Assembly: GCF_009362815.1 (NCBI RefSeq)
Contig: NZ_WHNX01000021.1
Span: forward strand, 1 to 51,374
Origin: Alkalibaculum sporogenes
GTDB lineage: Bacteria; Bacillota; Clostridia; Eubacteriales; Alkalibacteraceae
Direction of reading: 5' to 3'
Length of the DNA: 51,374 nucleotides
This document shows, piece after piece, positions 36,135 to 44,478 of the stretch. Position 1 is the stretch's first letter; the number at the start of each line of letters is the position of its first letter. The position numbers were made by a program, and so were the translations under genes. The notes beneath the pieces are model-generated. The model was given only the letters and a program-made list of their open reading frames with translations, did not search any database and had not been told where the DNA came from.

Positions 36135-37784
36135 TTATTTTCTATTTATAGCGCTAATTAATGCTTTTATAGATGCATTAATAATATCGTGGTTTACACC
36201 TACACCCCAAACGATCTTATTATCTACTGTAATTCCCACATATGCGGCTGCTAGTGAATCAGATCCTATCTCTAGTGAATGCTCTGAATAGGTTTGTATT
36301 GAATAATCTACATTGAGGTTGGATTTTAATGCATTAGCAACTGCATCTAATCTTCCATTACCAATACCTGTGTAGGTTTTTACAATACCATCAATTTCAC
36401 ATTCCATAGTTACATGAAAATTACCATTACGTACAAAATGATAATCTATTAATTTAATAGTAGTTTCATTATTTATATAATCTTTTTTGAATAATTCGTA
36501 AATTTCATCAGATTTTAGTTCTTTGTTTAACTTATCTGATATATTCTTAATAGTATATCCAAGGTCTTCGCGCATTTTTGGAGGTAGATCATACCCATAG
36601 TTTTCTTTAAGTAAAAACCCAATACCACCTTTTCCAGATTGGCTATTGATGCGTATTACATCACTTGCATACTCTCTACCAATATCTTTGGGATCTAAAG
36701 GTAAATAAGGCACTCTCCAATCATTTAAGTTATTATTATCATGATATTCCATACCTTTAGCAATTGCATCTTGATGAGATCCTGAGAAAGCTGCAAATAC
36801 TAACTCGCCGCTATATGGATGTCTTTGTGATACTTCCATACATGTCATTTTCTCGTAAAAACTTACTATATGAGGTATGTTTTCTAAGTTGAGATTTGGA
36901 TTAATACCTTGTGAAAACATATTTAAAGCTAGTGTTATTATATCGACGTTTCCTGTTCTCTCGCCATTACCAAACAAAGTGCCTTCAACTCTCTGAGCAC
37001 CAGCTAAAAGTCCTAATTCAGCTTCTGCTACTGCAGTTCCTCTGTCATTATGAGGGTGTATTGAAATGATCACATTATCTCGAAACTTTAAATTACTAGA
37101 GATATATTCAATTTGGCTAGCATAAACATGTGGCATTGAAACTTGAACAGTTGAAGGAAGGTTGATGATTACCTTCTTTTCACTTGTAGGTTTCCATACC
37201 TCGAGTACTTCATTGCATATTTCAAGAGCAAATTCCATCTCTGTACCTGTAAAACTTTCTGGCGAATATTCAAATCTAAAATTACCTTCTGTATTATTTG
37301 CATATTCATTTAATAATTTAGCACCTGTTACTCCAAGTGCAATAATTTCACTTTTAGATTTTTTAAATACTTGTTCTCTTTGAGCTACAGAAGTGGAATT
37401 ATATAAATGTACGACTGCATTTTTTGCTCCTTTTAAAGCTTCAAATGTTCTCTTGATTATATGCTCCCTAGACTGTGTTAAAACTTGTATAGTTACGTCA
37501 TCAGGGATTAAATCTTCTTCTATTAATCTTCTTAGAAGATTAAATTCAGTTTCTGAGGCAGCGGGAAAACCAACTTCAATTTCTTTGAAACCTAAAGATA
37601 CTAAAAATGTAAAGAACTCGATTTTTTTTTCTAAGTCCATTGGGATAATTAAAGATTGGTTACCATCACGAAGATCCACGCTGCACCATATAGGAGATTC
37701 GTCAATACTATCTTTACTTGCCCAATTCATACTAGTTACAGGAGGCATGAAATACCCCTTTTTATATTTCTCATAATTTTTCAT
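36135..37784 (-). CDS. leuA: 2-isopropylmalate synthase, long (LeuA2) form
   Basis: First committed step of leucine synthesis: acetyl-CoA plus 2-ketoisovalerate. The 549-residue protein matches the LeuA2/TIGR00970 type with its N-terminal extension. The DRE-TIM barrel motif is SVDLRDGNQSL at about 35-45, metal histidines are in HPHNDRGTA and the allosteric LeuA dimer domain occupies about 430-545. An AAAGGAG site precedes the ATG. It is preceded by a T-box leader with a leucine-type specifier. No other leu genes are in the window. Confidence 0.96.
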   Translation of the reverse strand: MKNYEKYKKGYFMPPVTSMNWASKDSIDESPIWCSVDLRDGNQSLIIPMDLEKKIEFFTFLVSLGFKEIEVGFPAASETEFNLLRRLIEEDLIPDDVTIQVLTQSREHIIKRTFEALKGAKNAVVHLYNSTSVAQREQVFKKSKSEIIALGVTGAKLLNEYANNTEGNFRFEYSPESFTGTEMEFALEICNEVLEVWKPTSEKKVIINLPSTVQVSMPHVYASQIEYISSNLKFRDNVIISIHPHNDRGTAVAEAELGLLAGAQRVEGTLFGNGERTGNVDIITLALNMFSQGINPNLNLENIPHIVSFYEKMTCMEVSQRHPYSGELVFAAFSGSHQDAIAKGMEYHDNNNLNDWRVPYLPLDPKDIGREYASDVIRINSQSGKGGIGFLLKENYGYDLPPKMREDLGYTIKNISDKLNKELKSDEIYELFKKDYINNETTIKLIDYHFVRNGNFHVTMECEIDGIVKTYTGIGNGRLDAVANALKSNLNVDYSIQTYSEHSLEIGSDSLAAAYVGITVDNKIVWGVGVNHDIINASIKALISAINRK

Positions 37785-37926
37785 ATTATTTCTCCTTTCA
37801 ATTTGATGTAGGGATCACTAAGACCACTGAAACCTGTGAATATAGTTCATATGAGTTTGTAGAATATCTCCATAGATTATATTTTCTAGATTATATCTTT
37901 AAACACTAAGAAATACGCTTTCAACT

Positions 37927-37967
37927 AAAAAAGTCTTTCGTCTCTTTATTATAAAGAGACGAAAGAC
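37927..37967 (-). terminator. T-box-controlled terminator hairpin
   Basis: A perfect 16-bp stem (37933-37948 with 37952-37967), 3-nt loop and six-T tail on the minus strand. The T-box sequence upstream provides the competing antiterminator. Confidence 0.92.
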
Positions 37968-38218
37968 ATAGCTTACGTGGTACCACTCTGATTCATACTC
38001 ATCTTGAGTATGCACTTTAATAGATATATAGGTTTTATCACCTTATAATATCTTCCTAATATATCGGTTAGAACCCGTCACGCTTACTGTTAATTCAGCG
38101 TAGATACTTAGAGGCGAGTTCAAATTTTATTGCACCTGTTTCACACCAACCAACAGTTCTCTGAATGCTCTAAAACTCTACTATTCCTCATCATTGTATT
38201 ATCCGTATTTATAGTATA
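37927..38218 (-). promoter_or_regulatory. T-box leader of leuA (leucine tRNA-sensing)
   Basis: Minus-strand leader of about 290 nt. The T-box element AGAGTGGTACCACG lies at 37976-37989 (consensus AGGGTGGNACCGCG, here with G-to-A changes at two places). Upstream are Stem I elements including GATGAGGAATAGTAG and GGTTGGTG, and a specifier segment GAACTCGCC with CTC (leucine) at 38116-38118. A terminator hairpin follows the T-box. Uncharged tRNA-Leu should favour antitermination and leuA expression. The codon assignment agrees with the downstream gene. Confidence 0.93.
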
Positions 38219-38224
38219 AGTTCA

Positions 38225-38253
38225 ATTTTAATGTCCAAATTAAAATTTGTCAA
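38225..38253 (-). promoter_or_regulatory. Sigma-A-type promoter of the leuA leader
   Basis: On the minus strand TTGACA (38253-38248), 17 bases, TAAAAT (38230-38225). It places the transcript start just before the T-box leader. Confidence 0.75.
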
Positions 38254-38360
38254 GGTAATATTTAGACTGATTATTATCCAAAGCATATATTTGGGCTCAA
38301 AAACATAAAAAAGTCATCATTTTAACTTACAGGATAATATAAGAATTAAAATTTGTGCGT

Positions 38361-38390
38361 GAATATCAACATAAAAACAGTGGGATACTT
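38361..38390 (+). promoter_or_regulatory. Possible sigma-G-like promoter of ku
   Basis: GAATA (38361-38365), 18 bases, GATACTT (38384-38390). The -35 fits the forespore sigma-G consensus and the -10 agrees at five of seven positions. The Bacillus ku-ligD genes are expressed in the forespore, so this is plausible but weak. Confidence 0.25.
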
Positions 38391-38414
38391 ACTTTAAATA
38401 AAGGAGGTTTTCAA

Positions 38415-39236
38415 ATGCATACTATGTGGAAAGGTTCGATTAGTTTTGGTTTAGTTAATATACCTATAAAAATGTACGCTGCTACAGAAGATAAGGATAT
38501 AAAGTTTAGATATTTGCATAAAGAGTGCAATACTCCGGTGAACTATAAAAAAATCTGCCCAGCATGTAATAAAGAGATAGCTCAGGATGACATTATAAAA
38601 GGATATGAATACGAAGCAGGTCATTTTGTAATATTATCTGACGATGATTTTAAGTCTTTAGAAAAGGGAGAATCTCATAAATCTGTAGAGATACTAGATT
38701 TTGTAGATTTAAAAGAGATAGATCCTATTTATTTTGATAAATCCTATTACTTATCACCTCAAGAAACTGGTGAAAAGGCTTATTCACTGTTAAGACAAGC
38801 GATGAAAGACACAGAAAAAATTGCAATAGCAAAAATGAAACTACGTAACAAAGAATCTTTAGCAGCTCTAAGAGTCTTAAATGATGTTTTGCTAGTCGAA
38901 ACTATTTTTTATCCAGATGAGGTTAGAAATGTAAAGGAAGTACCAAATATCAGTGAGGATATAAAAGTTGAGGAAAAGGAATTAAAAATAGCAACTCAAT
39001 TAATTGAAAGTCTCTCAGCTAAATTCGATGCGGAAAAGTACAAAGATAATTACCGAGAAGAGATTAAGGAATTAATACAGAAAAAAATACAGGGCAAAGA
39101 GATTACTGTTACTGCTAAAGAAAAAGATAATAATATTATAGATCTAATGGAAGCGTTGCAAGCTAGCTTAAAACAATCTAACAAAAAAACTACAAAAAGG
39201 ACAAAAAAAGTGGAAAACAAATCAAAAACAAGTTAG
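38415..39236 (+). CDS. ku: Non-homologous end-joining protein Ku
   Basis: Homodimeric ring that binds DNA double-strand ends and recruits LigD. The 273-residue length is normal. MWKGSISFGLVNIPIKMY at the start is the family signature, followed by LHKECNTPVNYKKICPACNKEI, PIYFDKSYYLSP and the core FYPDEVRN segment; the C-terminal tail is Lys-rich. An in-frame GTG at 38355 exists, but the AAAGGAGG site at 38400-38407 decides for the ATG at 38415. The ligase gene follows after eight bases. Confidence 0.96.
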   Translation: MHTMWKGSISFGLVNIPIKMYAATEDKDIKFRYLHKECNTPVNYKKICPACNKEIAQDDIIKGYEYEAGHFVILSDDDFKSLEKGESHKSVEILDFVDLKEIDPIYFDKSYYLSPQETGEKAYSLLRQAMKDTEKIAIAKMKLRNKESLAALRVLNDVLLVETIFYPDEVRNVKEVPNISEDIKVEEKELKIATQLIESLSAKFDAEKYKDNYREEIKELIQKKIQGKEITVTAKEKDNNIIDLMEALQASLKQSNKKTTKRTKKVENKSKTS

Positions 39237-39244
39237 GAGATATA

Positions 39245-40189
39245 ATGGAATTAATAAAGCCGATGGAACCCATATTAGTAGAAGATATTATAAAAGAAAG
39301 AGATTTTATACATCAGATAAAATGGGATGGTATAAGAATTATGTCTTGCTTAGACAACGGACAACTACAACTATATACTAAAAGAGGCAATAATCAAACA
39401 AATCAATATCCAGAAATAAAACAACTTTTAGATATTGACCATGTTAGCAATGCTATTTTTGACGGAGAGGTAATTTGTTTAAAAGATGGTAAGCCTTCTT
39501 TTAGAGAAATACTAATTAGAAATAGATCATCTAAAGAACTCGTTATTAATGAATTAATGGAAAGATATCCTGTATATTATATAGTTTTTGATATCCTGCA
39601 TTTAAATGGAATGGATTTAACAAAAAATCCATTCCATGAAAGACATTTAATATTAAATAAAATTATTACATCATCAAGTAGAATTAAAACAGCTGAAAAT
39701 AATGATAACCCTCAAGAAATATATAGTATTGTCAAAGAAAACGAATTAGAAGGCATTATCAGTAAAGATTTAAATAGTACTTATATATCAGGGAAAACAC
39801 ATAAAAAATGGTATAAATATAAACTAGAGAGAAAGATGTTGTGTGTAATCTGTGGTATTAACATAAATAGTGATAAAAAACCTAAATCAATTATTTTAGG
39901 TATTTACAATGATGGAAGACTGATTCAAGTCGGAGCTGCCTCTTCTGGATTAACTCAAAGAGATATTGAATTATTAAATGAGTATAAAGAAAAGCTTAGT
40001 ATAGATTTCAATCCATTTAGTAAAGTGCGGTCTATAAAAAGTCCAGATATCATTTGGTTTAATCCATCACTTACATGTTGGATTTCATTTATGGAGTGGA
40101 CTGACGAAGGAGTCATGAGGCACCCAAAAATATTAGGTTTTTCTAATGAGAGGATGGATAAAGCAGATGGTACAGAGTATATTAAATGA
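39245..40189 (+). CDS. ligD: ATP-dependent DNA ligase (LigD ligase domain, separate gene)
   Basis: Seals breaks in NHEJ. The 314 residues comprise an adenylation domain with catalytic Lys26 in IKWDGIR, motif III IFDGEVICLKDG, motif IV EGIISKD and motif V KWYKYK, then an OB-fold domain (about 200-300). No polymerase or phosphoesterase domain is present: those of a full LigD are absent or encoded separately. It overlaps the polymerase-domain gene by 44 bases in a different frame, giving the Lig-Pol order of Bacillus LigD. Confidence 0.93.
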   Translation: MELIKPMEPILVEDIIKERDFIHQIKWDGIRIMSCLDNGQLQLYTKRGNNQTNQYPEIKQLLDIDHVSNAIFDGEVICLKDGKPSFREILIRNRSSKELVINELMERYPVYYIVFDILHLNGMDLTKNPFHERHLILNKIITSSSRIKTAENNDNPQEIYSIVKENELEGIISKDLNSTYISGKTHKKWYKYKLERKMLCVICGININSDKKPKSIILGIYNDGRLIQVGAASSGLTQRDIELLNEYKEKLSIDFNPFSKVRSIKSPDIIWFNPSLTCWISFMEWTDEGVMRHPKILGFSNERMDKADGTEYIK

Positions 40190-41057
40190 TAAAATTTCTC
40201 TGTCTAATCCACAGAAAAAACTATGGAATAAACCAAGTATTTCAAAATTAGATTATGTAAGAGAGATACATGAATTATCACCTTTTTTAATAAGGCATTG
40301 TAAAAACAAGTACCTGACTTGCATAAGGTATCCAGATGGAGTATTAGGTAAATTTTTTTATCAAAAGAATATTCCAAGTTATGCTCCTCCTTGGATAGAT
40401 TCTAAAATAATGTCAGATATCAATTATATTAATTTAAAAGATGAAAGAACCTTGATGTGGTTATGTAATTTAGCGACAATAGAATTTCATATTTCGTTTA
40501 ATTCAATTAAGACTCCACAAAAGCCCGATTATATTGTATTAGACCTTGATCCATCAGAAGGTGTAAGTTTTGAAATTGTAAGGGAAGGTGGGCTTAGAAT
40601 ATATGAAGAATTAAAAAAGCTATCGATAGAGGCAGTAGTTAAAACTTCAGGAGCCACAGGAATACAAATATTAATACCTCATGGCAACAAATTAGATTAC
40701 TTACAAGGAAGGAAAATTAATAGATTTTTTGCTGAATATTTTTCTAAGAAATATCCAAAAATCTTTACTATTGAAAGAACGGTTAAAAATAGAGGCAAAA
40801 AAATATATTTTGATTATCTACAGATGTGGACCGGTAAATCTATTATAGCTCCATATTCACCAAGAGCTAGAGAAGAAGCTCCTATTTCTATGCCTTTATA
40901 TTGGAATGAGTTAGAAGAAGGAATAACACCTAAAACTTTTAATCTGATGAATATTAATAAAATTTTAGTAAATAGAGGAGATATATTGAAAGACTATGAC
41001 AGAATATATAACGAGCCGTTACACTCTATGGTAAAAGAAATCAGTAAGTTACATTAG
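40146..41057 (+). CDS. LigD polymerase-domain protein (archaeo-eukaryotic primase type)
   Basis: A 303-residue NHEJ polymerase that fills gaps and adds nucleotides, preferring ribonucleotides in known relatives. CIRYPDG with FFYQKN (about 59-74) and the catalytic VLDLDPSEG (Asp133, Asp135) are clear, and the third acidic position is probably in YFDYLQ. The SGxxGxH motif reads SGATGIQ, with Gln in place of His. The start is uncertain: ATG at 40146 lies inside the ligase gene with no clear ribosome binding site, and ATG at 40167 is an alternative. Translational coupling to the ligase is likely. Confidence 0.9.
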   Translation: MRGWIKQMVQSILNDKISLSNPQKKLWNKPSISKLDYVREIHELSPFLIRHCKNKYLTCIRYPDGVLGKFFYQKNIPSYAPPWIDSKIMSDINYINLKDERTLMWLCNLATIEFHISFNSIKTPQKPDYIVLDLDPSEGVSFEIVREGGLRIYEELKKLSIEAVVKTSGATGIQILIPHGNKLDYLQGRKINRFFAEYFSKKYPKIFTIERTVKNRGKKIYFDYLQMWTGKSIIAPYSPRAREEAPISMPLYWNELEEGITPKTFNLMNINKILVNRGDILKDYDRIYNEPLHSMVKEISKLH

Positions 41058-41123
41058 AAGACAAAATATGCACACTCTAATTGATAAAATGGTATGTAAC
41101 TTATGAAACGGGGGGATTCCTAA

Positions 41124-41909
41124 ATGGGTGAAGTTTACGTAATTACTTCAGGTAAAGGTGGGGTCGGAAAAACCACAACAACTGCTAATTTAGGATCAGC
41201 ATTAGCTATGATGGAAAAACGTGTTGTAGTTATCGATGCAGATATTGGATTAAGAAATCTTGATGTTGTTATGGGGTTAGAAAATAAAATAGTATACAAT
41301 ATAGTTGATATAGTTGAGAAAAGATGTCGAATAAACCAGGCGTTAATCAAAGATAAACGCTTTGAAGAATTGTATTTATTACCTGCAGCGCAAACAAATA
41401 CTAAGATGGATGTTAAACCTGATGATATGGTATTACTTTGTAATGAGTTAAAGGAAGAATTTGATTACATACTTATTGATTGTCCAGCTGGTATTGAAAG
41501 AGGATTCGAAAATGCTATTGCAGGAGCAGAAAAATCTATTGTTGTTACAGTTCCAGAAGTATCAGCAGTGAGAGATGCAGATAGAATTATAGGTCTGTTA
41601 AGAGATGCTGGGTTAAATGAGATTCATCTAATTATAAATAGAGTTCGATTAGATTTAGTTAAAAAAGGAGAAATGCTTAGTGTAGATGACATGTTAGATA
41701 TACTTGCTATCAATTTACTAGGGATTATACCTGATAATAAGGATATTGTAATCACTACTAATAGAGGAGAACCTATAGTAACTAATGAAAAATCTATAAC
41801 AGGGCAAGCATATAAGAATATTGCTAAGCGTATAATGGGCGAAGATATACCATTTTTAGAGTTAGATATTAGAAAAAATTTCATTCAAAGGCTTTTTAGT
41901 ACAAGTTAA
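41124..41909 (+). CDS. minD: Septum site-determining ATPase MinD
   Basis: Membrane-cycling ATPase that positions the division site. The 261-residue protein has the deviant Walker A GKGGVGKTTT at 10-19, the DADIGLRNLD switch segment near 41-50, DCPAG near 120, and a C-terminal amphipathic membrane-targeting helix (NFIQRLF). A GGGGGG-rich ribosome binding site precedes the ATG. minE follows 12 bases later. minC is not found upstream; the preceding gene belongs to NHEJ. Confidence 0.96.
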   Translation: MGEVYVITSGKGGVGKTTTTANLGSALAMMEKRVVVIDADIGLRNLDVVMGLENKIVYNIVDIVEKRCRINQALIKDKRFEELYLLPAAQTNTKMDVKPDDMVLLCNELKEEFDYILIDCPAGIERGFENAIAGAEKSIVVTVPEVSAVRDADRIIGLLRDAGLNEIHLIINRVRLDLVKKGEMLSVDDMLDILAINLLGIIPDNKDIVITTNRGEPIVTNEKSITGQAYKNIAKRIMGEDIPFLELDIRKNFIQRLFSTS

Positions 41910-41921
41910 GGAGATGATAAT

Positions 41922-42164
41922 ATGGTTTTCTTTAAAAGTAAGCAAAATAGTAAAGACGTAGCCAAACAAAGGCTTAAGAATATTATAGCAAATGAAAAAA
42001 ACAATATGACTACTGAAAAACTAGATATAATCAAATCTGAAATTTTACATTCTGTTGAAGATTACTTTACAGTTGACCGTCAATCTAGTGAAGTGTATAT
42101 AGCAGAAGAAAATAAAGAAGCAGCAATTGTAATAATCCTCCCAATTGCCAAAGATAACGTATAG
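41922..42164 (+). CDS. minE: Cell division topological specificity factor MinE
   Basis: An 80-residue MinE: N-terminal membrane-binding/MinD-contact region with VAKQRLKNIIANEK (about 13-26), then the dimeric beta domain ILHSVEDYFTVD. It stimulates MinD ATPase to drive pole-to-pole oscillation. An AGGAGATGA site precedes the ATG. With minD it indicates oscillating MinDE rather than MinDJ/DivIVA control. Confidence 0.94.
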   Translation: MVFFKSKQNSKDVAKQRLKNIIANEKNNMTTEKLDIIKSEILHSVEDYFTVDRQSSEVYIAEENKEAAIVIILPIAKDNV

Positions 42165-42181
42165 AAAAACGTTTTTTATTG

Positions 42182-42190
42182 TGATATAAT
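42182..42190 (+). promoter_or_regulatory. Extended -10 promoter upstream of rodA
   Basis: TGATATAAT 18 bases after minE, with no good -35. It lies about 120 bases before the rodA ATG and would give rodA its own transcript. Confidence 0.45.
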
Positions 42191-42312
42191 GTCGAGAGTA
42201 ATTGATGGCTCTTATTCTTAATTTTGTAGTATTGCGTAAATCACAGAGTAATTTTCATGCGTCTATATAGACAAAATTTAGGACTGAGTTTTCGAACATT
42301 TGGAGGTTTATA

Positions 42313-43437
42313 ATGGATGCGTTTAAATATATAAAAAAGATAGATTTTACTCTATTATTTGTAGTATTAACTTTGTTTACTATAGGATTAGTAGCTATTC
42401 GAACAGCTACTAATATAGATAATTTTGTTGCTGGAGATTCTTCTGACTATATGATTAAGCAGATGCTTGCTTTTGCTATAGGAACTGTAGGGATGATAAT
42501 ATTGATGAGTATTGACTATCAAATGCTGGGACAATACTGGATTCATATATATGTACTTTGTTTACTATTACTCATGACAGTATGGATACCAGGACTTGGA
42601 GTAGCTAATAAAAATGCACTAAGATGGATTAATCTAGGCTTTGTGGAGTTGCAACCCTCAGAAATAGTAAAGATAGGATTTATAGTAGTTTTTGCTAAAC
42701 TTTTAGATAAGAGAAAAGAAAAATTAAATAAGATAACAGATATATTGATATTAATAGCTTTTATCGTACCTTTTCTTATACTAATTGCAGCTCAACCAGA
42801 CTTAGGGCAATCGCTAATATTTATAGTTATATCTGCTGGTATGATCTTTACAGCAGGGCTTAGCATGAAGTATATATACGGAGCAATAGTGGGGGTCGCA
42901 GTGGGAGTTCCGTTACTTTGGAATTTTTATATGCTTGATTACCAAAAACATAGGATTATAACATATTTAAATCCAACACTTGATCCACTAGGAGAAGGAT
43001 ACCATACTATTCAATCTATTACGACTATAGGTTCTGGTGGCGTTCTTGGAAAAGGTTTTAGTGCTGAGAATACTATGACTAATCTAAATTATCTCCCAGC
43101 ACAGTGGACGGATTTTATATTTTCAGTTATTGCTGAGACAACGGGTTTTGTAGGCGCATCTATTGTAGTAATAATTTTAGGATTATTTTTATTCAGATTG
43201 ATTAAGGACGCTAGAGAAGCAAAAGATGAATATGGAACTCTTATTATTGTAGGTGTATTCTTTATGTTCTTGTTTCAAATTTTCGAGAATATTGGAATGA
43301 CAATGGGAATAATGCCAATCACAGGTATTACACTGCCTTTTTTAAGCTACGGAGGAAGCTCATTGATGACTAATTTGATGGCTGTAGGATTGGTATTAAA
43401 TGTGTACATTCGAAGGCATTATATTAGCTTTGAATAA
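42313..43437 (+). CDS. rodA: RodA/FtsW-family peptidoglycan glycosyltransferase (SEDS)
   Basis: A 374-residue polytopic SEDS protein that polymerises lipid II. About ten membrane segments are seen. Conserved stretches are GVANKNALRWINLGFVELQPSEI, AAQPDLGQSL and the C-terminal MGIMPITGITLPFLSYGGSS, diagnostic of the family. The location by minDE and the short N-terminus favour RodA over FtsW. An FtsW identity cannot be fully excluded. Confidence 0.93.
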   Translation: MDAFKYIKKIDFTLLFVVLTLFTIGLVAIRTATNIDNFVAGDSSDYMIKQMLAFAIGTVGMIILMSIDYQMLGQYWIHIYVLCLLLLMTVWIPGLGVANKNALRWINLGFVELQPSEIVKIGFIVVFAKLLDKRKEKLNKITDILILIAFIVPFLILIAAQPDLGQSLIFIVISAGMIFTAGLSMKYIYGAIVGVAVGVPLLWNFYMLDYQKHRIITYLNPTLDPLGEGYHTIQSITTIGSGGVLGKGFSAENTMTNLNYLPAQWTDFIFSVIAETTGFVGASIVVIILGLFLFRLIKDAREAKDEYGTLIIVGVFFMFLFQIFENIGMTMGIMPITGITLPFLSYGGSSLMTNLMAVGLVLNVYIRRHYISFE

Positions 43438-43522
43438 TAATTATATTTATACAAATACAACCACAAGAAACACGCTTCGCGAGTTTCTCGTGGTTACGTG
43501 GTAGTCGCCAAATGTCTGCAAG

Positions 43523-43550
43523 CCGCCACTTGACTCATTACTTCGTGATA
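43523..43550 (-). repeat. Short dispersed repeat, copy 2
   Basis: Reverse-strand counterpart of 28569-28596. Just upstream (about 43460-43491) is another hairpin CCACAAGAAAC/GTTTCTCGTGG. Confidence 0.5.
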
Positions 43551-43555
43551 ATAAG

Positions 43556-43591
43556 AAAGCTTCTAGTATAAAAAAATACTAGAAGCTTTTT
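43556..43591 (+). terminator. Rho-independent terminator after rodA
   Basis: A 13-bp perfect stem AAAGCTTCTAGTA/TACTAGAAGCTTT, 8-nt loop and T-tail. Confidence 0.9.
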
Positions 43592-43706
43592 GACGTAATA
43601 AAGAGTTTTTAATAATTAAATAGTTACATATCATCAAAAAATAATTCTAAATCTACGTTATAGGAATATATTTATAGAAAGTGATAAATGGGGGAGAAGA
43701 TTATTT

Positions 43707-44462
43707 ATGAACAAGAGAAAATATCCAAATAGTAATCGAGTAAACTTAGAAGCGAAACCTAGAAGTTACAGTACTAGTAAGTACACTAGAGACTTTAATA
43801 ATAAGAAATATGATAATAAGGAGATAAGTAAAAGTGACAAGTTTATTATTAAAACAATTATTAGTGCCGTAATTATTGTCGGTGTATTTTTAATAAATAA
43901 CATGAATACTAATTTTTCAAAGGGAATAACTGAAGAAATAGATAAGGCTATTTCTTATCAGGTTCAGTGGAACACGATTTTTAAAAGTGATATTATAACG
44001 AACTTCGAAGCTAGAGTAGTTTCTTTGTTAGGTGGTAAAGATGCTGAAGTATTTAGTGATTCTTCTGTAAAGACATTTGTAGAACCGGTTAGTGGACATT
44101 TAGTAAGTGAGTTTCAAGAGAAAACACATCCCGTATTTAATACTAAGATAGAACCTAGAGGTATTGAATACTTACTATTTGAAGACCAATCTATTACAGC
44201 TGCTAGTGATGGAGTAATAATAAATATAATGGTTAGTACATATCAAGGGAAACGTGTAGTGATGCAACATTACGATCAATACAAAACTGTATATGATGGG
44301 GTAGAAACGTGTGAAGTTGAAGAAGGGCAGTCGGTAAAAAAAGGAGAAAAAATTGGATTTGTCGAAGCTAATGAAAAAATATCAAAGTTGTTTTTCTTTG
44401 AAGTTTGGAGGGATAATGCTGCTGTTGATCCACGAATTATGTTTAATGTGGGAGAAGAATAA
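43707..44462 (+). CDS. spoIVFA: SpoIVFA-like protein with degenerate M23/LytM domain
   Basis: A 251-residue protein: basic N-terminal 45 residues, one membrane segment (about 49-66), then an extracytoplasmic LytM-like domain (about 128-250). The zinc motif HxxxD is replaced (RGIEYLLFED) and the HxH motif reads FFFEVW, so it should be peptidase-inactive. In Bacillus SpoIVFA is such a protein and holds the SpoIVFB protease in check during sporulation. Position directly before the M50 gene (16 bases) and after minDE matches this role. The name rests mainly on context. Confidence 0.78.
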   Translation: MNKRKYPNSNRVNLEAKPRSYSTSKYTRDFNNKKYDNKEISKSDKFIIKTIISAVIIVGVFLINNMNTNFSKGITEEIDKAISYQVQWNTIFKSDIITNFEARVVSLLGGKDAEVFSDSSVKTFVEPVSGHLVSEFQEKTHPVFNTKIEPRGIEYLLFEDQSITAASDGVIINIMVSTYQGKRVVMQHYDQYKTVYDGVETCEVEEGQSVKKGEKIGFVEANEKISKLFFFEVWRDNAAVDPRIMFNVGEE

Positions 44463-44478
44463 TTAAAACGGAGCCTTA

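Noticed and set aside
40146-40189. Programmed frameshift joining the LigD ligase and polymerase
   Set aside because: No clear slippery heptamer or downstream structure; overlapping start with coupled translation explains it more simply.
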